A stretch of 64,000 nt of DNA, taken from contig MEQL01000054.1 of the NCBI GenBank assembly GCA_001770205.1, positions 1 to 64,000 of the forward strand, in the 5' to 3' direction. The translations under genes were made by a program, and so were the position numbers. Positions 8,760 through 18,107 of this stretch are shown piece by piece (positions within the stretch are counted from its first letter, which is position 1; each line of letters begins with the position of its first letter). This DNA is from Bdellovibrionales bacterium RIFOXYD12_FULL_39_22 (lineage in GTDB: Bacteria; Bdellovibrionota; Bacteriovoracia; Bacteriovoracales; Bacteriovoracaceae). Below the pieces are notes generated by a model, which was not told where the DNA came from, did no database searches, and saw only the letters and a list, made by a program, of their open reading frames with translations.

Positions 8760-8787
8760 TTAATTATGAGCGAATGCTCATAATTAA
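8760..8787. promoter_or_regulatory. 28-bp perfect palindrome upstream of DUF134 gene
   Basis: Arm TTAATTATGAGC (8760-8771), a GAAT centre, and the exact reverse complement (8776-8787). It sits in the 313-bp divergent region between the DUF134 gene (start 8714, minus) and the giant lipoprotein gene (start 9028, plus). The length and perfect symmetry suggest a dimeric repressor site, most likely for the DUF134 protein. The rest of the intergenic region (8788-9027) shows nothing I can support. Confidence 0.6.
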
Positions 8788-9027
8788 TCAATCTTTAAAA
8801 ATATTACCTGCAAACCAGAAAAATAACGCAGTGCTTAGAAAAAATAGGACACACCTCCAAAAAGGCAATTTTTCTTGGCAGTGCTTCTATGATAAATATG
8901 TATTATTTAAAACAATCCACAAAAAAATATTCAATAAATTAAGTAACTTATCCCCAATCAAGAAAATCAGTATAGGGTTAAGTAAATCTCCAAGTTTGTC
9001 GATAAGGCATCGTGGTAAACTACGACT

Positions 9028-12000
9028 ATGGAGTATAGCTTGCGTATCATTGCCGTTATTGCATCCGCTTCTTTAACGCTTTTATTGGCGCTATCTTGCG
9101 TTCCAAATAGGCCAGTTGGCAGCGAAGTCTCTTGCCCTCCCCAGATGGAGTTTAGCAGCAAGACCAGAAGCTGCGAACCTTCCACTACTATCATTCAGCA
9201 AGTTACAATTTTAGAAGATAGTAGCGAACTAGTCGAACTAGATTACTACAATCACTACAATACTGTTGCCTCTGCTTGCTCAATTATCTCCGTCTCCCCT
9301 TCCAACGAAGAATTGATTGAAGTTACCAGTTGCTATTGTAGTGCCGGGATCTGCTACGCCATGGTAGAAGGGGCCGATAATGCTCACGGCAATGGCCAAT
9401 TTCGCTTTTCTATCAGAGATGATGCTGGATCCTATGATCCAATTACGGTGGGTGTTACTGTTACTTCCGTTAACGATCCTCCTATTGCCGAAGATGTTAC
9501 ACTTCCCTGTGATGATCCAGAAAACGACTGTGGAGATGACCTCGTAAATGTTGACGGAGAGCTTGTAGGATACGATTTTCGTGACAATGATAATAATCTA
9601 ACTTATCAGGTGACCGCAGGCCCCTCCGTATCACTAGGTGGTGTGGACTATGGTACGGCGGGCAGCGTAACGATAGATAGCGATGGAGACTTTCACTATC
9701 ACCCATCTGAGAATTTTTTTACTACTGCTCCAAACAATCATACGAGCTACGAAGTTACTTTTTCTTATCGAGTAATTGATAGTGAGGGGGCCAGATCAAA
9801 TCTGGCGACAGTAACAATCCCCATCACACCGATAGATGATCCTCCAGTTAGTGACATCACAACTACCGCTAGTAGTGCTACTATGCCCGAAGGATTGGCC
9901 GGAGTAGTTGGTGGTTTTAATGTTACGCTACACTACATTGATCCTGATGGTGACTTGGCCACTGGGTGTGCGATCACCGATTTTGCAGGACTCACTTTGG
10001 GTGGAGGGTGTATTTGCGCGGTGGGTGTCTGTACCATCAATGTCAGTGGCCTTGATAACAGTGATTACAATAATACGGCCCAATCTGACTATATCGTTAA
10101 TCCTCCTTATCTTGAATACGAAGTTGTTGCTAACGCAATCACCTCTGATAATGAAATGGCCGAGCTTACTAATATTACCCCGGTGAACGACCCTCCTGCC
10201 CTCGATACTAATGATGCTGCCTCAGTTGAACCATTGGCCACCACTTCTATTGTCAATAATGTCTTCCCGGCCGTAGACGAAATAACTGCTGATGAAGATA
10301 CCATCTTTACCATTAAAGATGTTCCCATTGCTGCTGGTAATCTAGATGACTATTTGGAATACTACCAGGATTTCACGATCAAGATAACAAGTTCGGACCA
10401 AACCATTGTTAGTGATGAAGATATTAAGATAAGCTTCAACGGCGGGGCCTTTAGTAGCAGTAACGAAACAACTATCTCTTCTGCCACTTTTATGGATGGA
10501 TATGTTGGCCTGTATGATATTACTGAGCGTTACATCGATATTCAAGTTACTCCGCAAGCAGAGCAATCAACCCCTGCTCTGTCACCCATAACTTTAACAA
10601 TTAACATTAAAGATGACGATTCAGATGGCGGTGTGGATGAAAATGAATCCTCATATAACTATACTCTGCACATAACTAATGTTGATGATCCTCCTACCGT
10701 GGCCTTTGATAGCGAAATCAATGCTGGATTGGTATCAAACGAAACAAATGAAGTTGTCGTAACCGGAATTACCCTCGGAGAAGGTGGCGATGATGGAGAA
10801 GATGGCCAAACTCTCTCTGTCCAATTCAGCTCAGATAATGAAGACCTACTGCCTGTTAGCATTGCTAATATCGCAGCGTATTTTGATATAGATAATGATG
10901 GACTGGCCGACTCAAACGAAGCGGTAACTTTAGATCCTATAACGGTAGATGGAGTGATTGAGATTGGCCTTCTAGGAAATCCAGGAGAACCAGCAGCAGA
11001 CGTCTCTTTGCATAGACTAATTTTAAAACTACGGCCAGTTGCTGGAGCATATGGCGAAGTGAACGTAGGAGTTAGAGTTTCTGATGATGGCACATTTGAT
11101 GACAGCACTGATGACCCTACCTCCTATTTTAAATTGACGATCAATCCCGTTGGCGCACGCCATGGCGGTTGGAAAAATATTTCGGCCGTTGGCCCCAAAC
11201 AAGATCGTCGAAATAATGTGATTAATAAAATCACTTGCGATTTTTCACAAAACTCCTGTGGAACAACAACTCTAACCGATTGCTCAGGAGCAAAATCACC
11301 TCTTACTTCACCGGCCACCACCGCCGGCAAAAAAAATGCTATTTACTATGATAGTGCGAATAATAAGTGTTTCGTTAACACCTCCACCGATAGTACTGGC
11401 TGGAGTGAAATGAAATATCTCGCTTGTAATATCTCCTCCAGTGATAGTGAAGATGGTGTAGCTAGCTGTGCAGGGGCCTATTTGTTATCAGTCGAAGGGC
11501 CCTCCTATGCTCATAGCAGCGAATGTAGCAAATTTGTAGTAAACGCCATTGATGCCAATGGTAATCCCTTTACTCCTTACGAAGATCGACTGCTCATATT
11601 AACTGACGGTGCGGCCGGCGGAGATTTTTATTCCGAGGCCTCTTGCTCTACAGCGCTGGCCGGCGACAACATAACCATTGCGGCCTTCACCAGCAGCAAA
11701 GAATTTTATTATGAAGGTGATTCAACTGCCATTTCAGTGGCCGAAGTAATAGCTGGAACTCCCGCACTGGCCGCCTCAACTATGACGCTTACCACCGATA
11801 ATTCTAGCAGTGGGTCCTTTATTATAGCTGGCCCTAGCACAACCACACCTATGGGATGCCATCACTACACGCTTAATTTAAAAAATCAATATGACAACCT
11901 TACAACTTCATACTCCTCAATAAATGTTACCATAACTACTAGCGATAGCAGTGGTATCATCTACAGCGATGATAACTGTCAAACTACAGACACCACTTTT

Positions 12001-14910
12001 ACTTTAACCCCAGGACTGAGTTCTTTGGATTTTTATCTTACAGATTCACTACCTTCATCTATTGGAACTATTTCAGCGGCCATAACCAGCAGCAACTCGG
12101 CCTATACCACCTTTGACTTTACTTACAATACTTCCGCCTCCCCCAGTATCAGTTGTGTAGGAGATGCGGCCCCAACTATTTTGGCACGTAATGATAAGCG
12201 CGCTGGTTACTACTATGATAAAACCAATAAAGCTTGCTACTACTCCGATCCCTCTGGTGCCTGGCAGCAGTATTACGGAACCACTGATATAACTCTTGAA
12301 TGGAACGATTTTGCCATAACCGGTATCGATTCATTTGAAGGTGTTACTATCTCTGGATGGAATGTTTATCGCCGAGAAGTTGGCAATGATTATGATTGGG
12401 AACATCCGCTTAACCAAGAGATCCTTGACGTCACCACCCTAAATTTTGTTGATAAAACAGCAGTTGATTCCAAAGTTTATTTTTATAAAATTCTTCCTAT
12501 AGATTCTATCAGTTTATTACCAACCCAAACACGCGAAGTAATCTCAGAAGTGCGTCTAACCTCGCCACCTCTGAATATGGCATTCATTCATCGCTGGATG
12601 GCCAATAAAGAAGTATGCGAACTGATGGGAATGAACACCAGTAGCGCATCCCCATATAAATCATATCTAGAAAAAAACTACCGCTGCCCATTCTCTGGGC
12701 CCGGAGAATATAAAACAGCACTGGGTGCTACCTATGAAAGTAGCACCGATCAAACCTACTATGATCTAGGTAAAGATCTTCTCGTCGACTTAGTCGAAAT
12801 TGGTTGTAATTACTCTTATGCCGCTGACTGTTCGGCCGATGGTTGCGTTGGAGCATACGACCCCACTACGGCCGGTGTAATTGCTGACAATAATGGAGAT
12901 GTTTTTTACAATCGTGAAAATGGTAAATGCTACGTAGCAAGTGGTGTAGCGGCAGCGGCCACCACCTGGACGGAGGTAAATTCGGCCCTCGCCGCCGCAA
13001 CTACCATCGGGAATTACTCGCACTTGCCGCCACTGACAAATGTTTCTCAAACACAGGCCAGTGCCCTCTGCGCGGCACGCACTCCGGCCTCCATTGCTGG
13101 CCATGCAGACTCTCCTCTTTCTTATAAGCTACCTACCCGGAAAGAACAGATTGCTTATTCCGCTTGGAGTGACGATCTCTCTGATTCGACAATTCATACC
13201 AATGAACAAGGCCTGCAATTAAATAGTTCTTCCAAGTGTAACTCTTCCGAGGCATCTGGTTTACATGATGAAGAAGAGGGACTTTTTGGTTACGACAATT
13301 CTGACGCTCCAAATGCAACTAATCTCTATTCACTGCCGGCCACCGCCAACTCTGGCATTCGTTCCATCTATACTGGTTCCTCTCAATTAGGGGAATACTA
13401 CCTAACAGAAGCATGTATCTCTCGATACGGTGTTCAAGATTTCATCGGAAACGTTAGCGAATGGGCCAGTGATCAAATGGCCTGTTTCGGCGAAATTAGT
13501 GATAATACCAAATGCCACAACAGTGGCACTGATTCTGAGGCCTGTAACTTTACTTGCACGGCCCTTACCTCTCAAACAGAAAATGGTGCCCTTTTCCCAG
13601 CAGGGGTGTTGCGATTAGATCCCAACAATAACGATTTGGCAGTGACCAATGATGATCCTTTCTTTATCGACTATACTTTAAATGGAATTCAAGGCCCGTG
13701 CAAAGATGCCAATAACGATGGTGTCTGCGATCAATATCTCTCTAGCTGGACACTAGATACTAGGCCCAATTTTGCTGAACGCTTTATCTTTCCGATGGGA
13801 CTTCCCATGAATTTAACCTACCCCACAGACTATGGGTGGAGTAAACTTGCCGCCAATGATGGAAACTCCTTTCTGTACTTACCACTCATCTCTTCCAATA
13901 TTAACAAACTTCATGATGACGTAATCTCTGTCAATGCAGAAGTAGTAAGTCAGGCCACAAACGGAGTGGGTGGTATTGTCTCTGGCGGAAGCTATAAATC
14001 CTACGCCGGTGCTGGCCGCTATCATCTCGAATTAGTACCCGGCAGCGACACCGTTGGCGTTGCCGCCACCTTAGAACTTCCCAGACGACGATCCTACACT
14101 CTAGATTCTGGTGCCTCCGCTGATCCTGTTGCCAATACTACCTTTGCCACTATAGTAGAAAATAATCCGGAAAGTGCTTACACTATAATTTGGGCATTAG
14201 ATGCCGCCGTTGATGATGATAGTGTCTCCATTGCTACTGCAGGAACTGTTATTACCGTAACCATCAACGACACTCCGACGGGACTTACCTATAGCGGATT
14301 AATTGAACAATTAAATAATAATGCGGCCTTCTCCACCCACTTTTATGCACTAACCCCTCAAGCAGTGATCTCTTCTTTGGGAGATGATTTATACAACGAT
14401 CTTAGTAACATTCCTCCTGAGTTATCCGGCCCTGTGACTGATTATGATTCAGCATCCTATGTTGCTACCGGCCCTGCCGTATATGAGCTACTATTAACGG
14501 CCAACACTGCCGGATCAGCAGGAAATAATATTATGCTAGAATTAGTGGCCGGTGGAACGGCCGGTAACGAAGTCGTAAGCATTAGCAGTAACACCATCTC
14601 TATTCTGATTGAAGAAGGCGTTTCCACCAATTACGACATCTATCAAGCGATAATAAACGATACCATCGCTAACGCCCTCGTAAGCGCTACTGATGACGCT
14701 TCTCCACCTGTAATTCCTCCCGCTCCTCCTGCGGCCACTAATCCGCTCTTTGCCATCCCCCCAACTAATTTGTCTGGTGGCATTGATCCGGCCTATAATA
14801 GGCGGCCAGATATAGGTTTCCGCTGTCTAATTGAAATTGATAGTACCCACTACTCTGCAGATTCTATCCATGACAGTGGAATAAACCATTACAATTATAG
14901 TCCTGACTAA
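9028..14910 (+). CDS. Giant multidomain lipoprotein with cadherin-like repeats and C-terminal formylglycine-generating-enzyme (sulfatase-modifying factor)-like domain
   Basis: 1960 residues. A lipoprotein-like signal ends at ALSC (Cys 24). Residues about 60-700 hold beta-sandwich repeats separated by NDPP/DDPP boundaries near 150, 270, 387 and 552, typical of cadherin-like/VCBS proteins. Asp-rich calcium-type loops (DIDNDGLADSNE) also occur. Three short Cys-containing modules begin near 752, 1043 and 1267 (YYD..N.KC...W pattern). An FN3-like domain lies at about 1089-1170. From about 1183 to 1935 there is an FGE/SUMF1-like domain: IGNVSEWASDQ near 1473, GGSYKS near 1653 and the terminal DIGFRC near 1927. 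It is interrupted by large insertions. It is likely exported and surface anchored; catalytic activity is not established. GGCC is dense throughout. A decayed beta-helix reading frame follows at once. Confidence 0.78.
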   Translation: MEYSLRIIAVIASASLTLLLALSCVPNRPVGSEVSCPPQMEFSSKTRSCEPSTTIIQQVTILEDSSELVELDYYNHYNTVASACSIISVSPSNEELIEVTSCYCSAGICYAMVEGADNAHGNGQFRFSIRDDAGSYDPITVGVTVTSVNDPPIAEDVTLPCDDPENDCGDDLVNVDGELVGYDFRDNDNNLTYQVTAGPSVSLGGVDYGTAGSVTIDSDGDFHYHPSENFFTTAPNNHTSYEVTFSYRVIDSEGARSNLATVTIPITPIDDPPVSDITTTASSATMPEGLAGVVGGFNVTLHYIDPDGDLATGCAITDFAGLTLGGGCICAVGVCTINVSGLDNSDYNNTAQSDYIVNPPYLEYEVVANAITSDNEMAELTNITPVNDPPALDTNDAASVEPLATTSIVNNVFPAVDEITADEDTIFTIKDVPIAAGNLDDYLEYYQDFTIKITSSDQTIVSDEDIKISFNGGAFSSSNETTISSATFMDGYVGLYDITERYIDIQVTPQAEQSTPALSPITLTINIKDDDSDGGVDENESSYNYTLHITNVDDPPTVAFDSEINAGLVSNETNEVVVTGITLGEGGDDGEDGQTLSVQFSSDNEDLLPVSIANIAAYFDIDNDGLADSNEAVTLDPITVDGVIEIGLLGNPGEPAADVSLHRLILKLRPVAGAYGEVNVGVRVSDDGTFDDSTDDPTSYFKLTINPVGARHGGWKNISAVGPKQDRRNNVINKITCDFSQNSCGTTTLTDCSGAKSPLTSPATTAGKKNAIYYDSANNKCFVNTSTDSTGWSEMKYLACNISSSDSEDGVASCAGAYLLSVEGPSYAHSSECSKFVVNAIDANGNPFTPYEDRLLILTDGAAGGDFYSEASCSTALAGDNITIAAFTSSKEFYYEGDSTAISVAEVIAGTPALAASTMTLTTDNSSSGSFIIAGPSTTTPMGCHHYTLNLKNQYDNLTTSYSSINVTITTSDSSGIIYSDDNCQTTDTTFTLTPGLSSLDFYLTDSLPSSIGTISAAITSSNSAYTTFDFTYNTSASPSISCVGDAAPTILARNDKRAGYYYDKTNKACYYSDPSGAWQQYYGTTDITLEWNDFAITGIDSFEGVTISGWNVYRREVGNDYDWEHPLNQEILDVTTLNFVDKTAVDSKVYFYKILPIDSISLLPTQTREVISEVRLTSPPLNMAFIHRWMANKEVCELMGMNTSSASPYKSYLEKNYRCPFSGPGEYKTALGATYESSTDQTYYDLGKDLLVDLVEIGCNYSYAADCSADGCVGAYDPTTAGVIADNNGDVFYNRENGKCYVASGVAAAATTWTEVNSALAAATTIGNYSHLPPLTNVSQTQASALCAARTPASIAGHADSPLSYKLPTRKEQIAYSAWSDDLSDSTIHTNEQGLQLNSSSKCNSSEASGLHDEEEGLFGYDNSDAPNATNLYSLPATANSGIRSIYTGSSQLGEYYLTEACISRYGVQDFIGNVSEWASDQMACFGEISDNTKCHNSGTDSEACNFTCTALTSQTENGALFPAGVLRLDPNNNDLAVTNDDPFFIDYTLNGIQGPCKDANNDGVCDQYLSSWTLDTRPNFAERFIFPMGLPMNLTYPTDYGWSKLAANDGNSFLYLPLISSNINKLHDDVISVNAEVVSQATNGVGGIVSGGSYKSYAGAGRYHLELVPGSDTVGVAATLELPRRRSYTLDSGASADPVANTTFATIVENNPESAYTIIWALDAAVDDDSVSIATAGTVITVTINDTPTGLTYSGLIEQLNNNAAFSTHFYALTPQAVISSLGDDLYNDLSNIPPELSGPVTDYDSASYVATGPAVYELLLTANTAGSAGNNIMLELVAGGTAGNEVVSISSNTISILIEEGVSTNYDIYQAIINDTIANALVSATDDASPPVIPPAPPAATNPLFAIPPTNLSGGIDPAYNRRPDIGFRCLIEIDSTHYSADSIHDSGINHYNYSPD

Positions 14911-16078
14911 ATGGTAATATATACTTCATTTCTCCCTCAGGAAATAATACTCACTCTGGCCAAACACTCTCCTCTCCTTGGCGATCTCTGGAAAAAGCAA
15001 GATCTTCGCTTACTGCCGGCGATATTGCTTATGTTAGAGGAGGATTATACCTGGAAAGTGATTCATCCTCTGTTTCACCAAACGTATCATTCATCCATTT
15101 TCTCAATAATAATCACAACGCTGGAACAGAAAATAATAGAATTGCCATTGCTGGTTATCCTGCTGAAGAGGCAGTTTTTGGAGATGGAACACCTGCTATC
15201 CCCAAATTTATGCGCCAGGCCGGTTACCAACCAACAGTTGACCATTTAGACTATTGGACCTTCTCCAAGCTAAAATGCCAAATGGACTTTTCAGTTTGGC
15301 ACATGGGAACTGGTAGTGCTAGCACTGCCAACTTCTTGCGCATTGTTGGATTTGACGCCACAACAACATATGCAGATACAGGACATGGAATTGCCTTTTT
15401 ATTTGCAGGAAATCTTTCTAATAACGATACCCGATTCCTGGGAAATTATGTTCATCATACAGGAAAACCACTAGATTGGAAGGCCGAAGATGGCCCTGGC
15501 TATCGAGTTGGGCCACTATATTTTCAGGGTTTTGGCCCTCATGGAAGAGTGGAAATTGGCTGGTGTGAATTTGCATATAATAACGGCCAATCTCAATTCT
15601 TTGGACACTACAGCACAGACAGAATAAATGAGCTACATTACCATGATAACGAAATACACCATACATCTACACCCCCCTGGATTGGCGGTGCAGTGGCAGT
15701 TTCCGCGGTGTTTGGAGGTGGGGATGCTAATTCAACCCTACCCTATTGTTGATTACGCATATCTAACAACGGCATATATATATAACAACGTATTTCACCA
15801 TAATGGCGGAGGAATAAGAGTGGCCGATAACAACACACGGGGAGGCCATGGAGGAAACCATTATTACTGGCATAACACTTTTTATGGAAATACTGACCCC
15901 ACTCAAAGGGAGTTTTCTATTGGGGACATCGACAATCTTACCTGGGTGAATAATATCGTCTACACCATCGTCTCCTGCTCTCAACACAGGTACAAACGTA
16001 ACATTCACCCAAAATGACTTTCAAGGATGCCCGCGGCCCGATGAAACAATTAGTGATATTGGGGCATTCGAGTATTAA
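14907..16078 (+). pseudogene. Decayed parallel beta-helix gene in three frames
   Basis: An open frame runs from 14907 to 15752 with no ATG, GTG or TTG before 15207. It begins YFISPSGNNTHSG and has LTAGDIAYVRGG, matching FFISHTGNDSAG and FTAGDFLVIRG of the beta-helix protein at 2654-4402. Near 15700-15740 the homology shifts one frame and continues as YIYNNVFHHNGGGIRV and WVNNIVYT to about 15963. It then shifts again to SPALNTGTNVTF and ends ISDIGAFEY at 16078. The region equivalent to 'IWFGSS...DPLFVD' is missing. So there are two frameshifts, one internal deletion and no start: a pseudogene. It overlaps the last codon of the giant lipoprotein gene and may once have been fused to it or been its downstream partner. 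Confidence 0.8.
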
Positions 16079-16096
16079 AATCTACTACTAGTACAG

Positions 16097-16537
16097 CTAC
16101 TTTTTCATCTTCTCCAACGCATTATTGACCACCTCGGCCAAATCGGTAAAATAGTCAGTTTTTCTAAAATTAATCGGACGAATTATCCCATTGTTAAAAA
16201 TTTCTAAAAAATGGGCCTTTAAACGGACAATAGGCCCAACTAAACGATGTGAAAAATAGATGGTAAATAAAACCGAGAAAACAAGTGAAATAAAACTGGC
16301 AATCGTCATGTTAACCATTAAATTGTGAGTCTGAATATTAATAAACTTAAAATAATTATGATCGGGGGGAAGATTGGCCCGCACTCCCAGGCCATTGATA
16401 TAAGCAAAAGAGCGGTATATTTGTACCCCAAATACTGTAATGACCACGAAGAGAATAAAAGAATTGATGGCCACTAAAGTATATTGAAACTGGGGATAAA
16501 TAATATATTTAAAACGCCATTTACTTTCTCCACTCAT
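16097..16537 (-). CDS. Two-TM inner-membrane protein with HAMP-like region
   Basis: 146 residues. Two hydrophobic helices (about 20-42 and 77-97) bracket a short periplasmic loop. A HAMP-like stretch (SHRLVGPIVRLKAHF) follows the second helix and a short amphipathic helix ends the protein. No kinase, cyclase or methyl-accepting output domain is attached, so it may be a partner of a separate signalling protein. A strong AAGGAGAG Shine-Dalgarno stands before ATG 16537. It converges on the beta-helix pseudogene, whose last codon is 19 bp away. The specific role is unknown. Confidence 0.7.
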   Translation of the reverse strand: MSGESKWRFKYIIYPQFQYTLVAINSFILFVVITVFGVQIYRSFAYINGLGVRANLPPDHNYFKFINIQTHNLMVNMTIASFISLVFSVLFTIYFSHRLVGPIVRLKAHFLEIFNNGIIRPINFRKTDYFTDLAEVVNNALEKMKK

Positions 16538-16713
16538 GCGCCTCTCCTTAATGCTAAAAGCTAATGCTAAAAACTATATAATCCTTTAATTTCACTATAC
16601 TGCCTGAATATCAATATTATCCTCTGTAAAAAATCTCTTGGCAATCTCCCCAATAGGTATATTTTTTCCACTCCCTTCCCAACCACCTTGATTGGGAGTA
16701 TATCTAGCAAACA

Positions 16714-17160
16714 ATGACTAGCGAAAAGATAAACTATACTGTTGTCAAAAAGTGGCCGACTCAAGAGATCGTCGATCTTTACTCTTCTGCAGGATGGTGG
16801 AAAGAAAGTAGCGCCGCCCGCGATGCCATTCCCCAAATAATTACCGGAAGTTTTTGCTTTATGGTGGCCACCATTTATGATTCTCAAAAGCATTGCGAGC
16901 ATGCAATAGGCATGGGCCGCACCTTGTCTGATGGTGTCAGTGATGCCTACATTCAAGATTTAGTAGTTTTAAAAGAATATAGAAAATTTGGTATTGGAAA
17001 AATTCTCACAGAGAAATTAACCAACTACTGTCAAGAACGAGGTATTGTATGGATAGGACTTATTGCGGAACCGAACACATCCAGCTTTTACGAAAAAATT
17101 GGTTACAAAGTAATCCCTCAATTTATTCCCATGAGATTTCCCACTCGGGAGTTGCCTTAA
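16714..17160 (+). CDS. GNAT-family N-acetyltransferase
   Basis: 148 residues with the GNAT core: AIGMGRTLSDGVSDAYIQDL (beta 4), VLKEYRKFGIGKILTEKL as the acetyl-CoA binding R/Q-x-x-G-x-G/A loop variant, then NTSSFYEKIGYK, the usual C-terminal 'FYxKxGF' motif. The substrate is unknown. Its TAA stop shares a base with the ATG of the following DUF2156 gene (TAATG), which indicates translational coupling in a GNAT / DUF2156 / Nudix operon. Confidence 0.88.
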   Translation: MTSEKINYTVVKKWPTQEIVDLYSSAGWWKESSAARDAIPQIITGSFCFMVATIYDSQKHCEHAIGMGRTLSDGVSDAYIQDLVVLKEYRKFGIGKILTEKLTNYCQERGIVWIGLIAEPNTSSFYEKIGYKVIPQFIPMRFPTRELP

Positions 17161-18107
17161 TGGATGGCAGCTCTTTTCTCGGACTACCCTTTGCCCCAGT
17201 TTCCCTAGAATCTCATTCTAAAATTAAAACACATCTTGAGCGCAATCCATCGCCAATTGCCGGATATACCTTTGCTTCTATGGTGGCCTGGGCAGAAAAT
17301 TACAACTTCCACTGGGCCTTCTTTAATCCTGATTGTTTGTTAATTGCCCGCCCTTACCAAAACGGTAATAATCAGGAGTGGCATTTACTACAACCCATCG
17401 GCCAATTACCAGACAATTTTTTTCCATGGCTTTTTAGTAAAGCAGAGCGACTCCCCTATCCATTAGAAATTTTAAGCTGTTCTGCTGATTTTTTAGAAAA
17501 AATTACTCCCTATACTGCACACTTTGAAATCGAAGAAGATCGGGCCGGTGCTAACTACATCTACTTAGCATCTGATCTGGCCACTCTGGCCAGCTCCAAA
17601 TATTCTAAAAAACGCAATCTAGTGGCCCAATTTTTAAAACTCTATCCAAATTGGGAAGCAACCCCTATTTCTAAAGAATGCAATGCACACTGTTTGGAAA
17701 TTCTCATGTCCATGGCATCCGCTGATGGAATTCCATCAAACGATCCCTCGCTGGCCGCCGAATTGCGCGCTTTAGAATTCACTCTAAAACATTTTAATGA
17801 ACTAGATCAAGCAGGTGTGGCCATTCGCATTGACGGACAACCAGTGGCATTTTCTATTTTTGAACGCCAGAGTTCTGAAATGGCGGTAGTTCATTTTGAA
17901 AAGGCCGATCGAAAATATAAGGGGCTCTATCAAATTATCAATCGCGAAACCTCCAAGCAAATTCAATCGCTCAACTACACGCTTATAAATCGCGAGGAGG
18001 ATGTCGGCGACGATGGATTGCGCCAAGCAAAACTCTCCTATGCCCCAGTCGAGCTAACCTCTGTCTTTAATTTACTATTAAAACAATGCAACAAGCTTCC
18101 ATGCTAA
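17160..18107 (+). CDS. DUF2156 (phosphatidylglycerol lysyltransferase C-terminal domain-like) protein
   Basis: I start at ATG 17160, overlapping the previous stop, rather than at an upstream in-frame ATG inside the GNAT gene. The resulting 315-residue protein shows DUF2156 signatures: NYIYLASDLATL..KYSKKRN at about 137-160 and, near the C-terminus, INREEDVGDDGLRQAKLSY. The fold is a double GNAT domain related to MprF-type aminoacyl-phosphatidylglycerol synthases, but stand-alone members have no settled substrate. The neighbours (GNAT upstream, Nudix overlapping by 22 bp downstream) suggest a tightly coupled operon. Confidence 0.88.
   Translation: MDGSSFLGLPFAPVSLESHSKIKTHLERNPSPIAGYTFASMVAWAENYNFHWAFFNPDCLLIARPYQNGNNQEWHLLQPIGQLPDNFFPWLFSKAERLPYPLEILSCSADFLEKITPYTAHFEIEEDRAGANYIYLASDLATLASSKYSKKRNLVAQFLKLYPNWEATPISKECNAHCLEILMSMASADGIPSNDPSLAAELRALEFTLKHFNELDQAGVAIRIDGQPVAFSIFERQSSEMAVVHFEKADRKYKGLYQIINRETSKQIQSLNYTLINREEDVGDDGLRQAKLSYAPVELTSVFNLLLKQCNKLPC

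Noticed and set aside
8705-9076. A 123-codon plus-strand open frame between DUF134 and the giant gene
   Set aside because: Overlaps both neighbours, starts inside the DUF134 gene, covers the palindrome and shows Lys/Asn-rich random composition.
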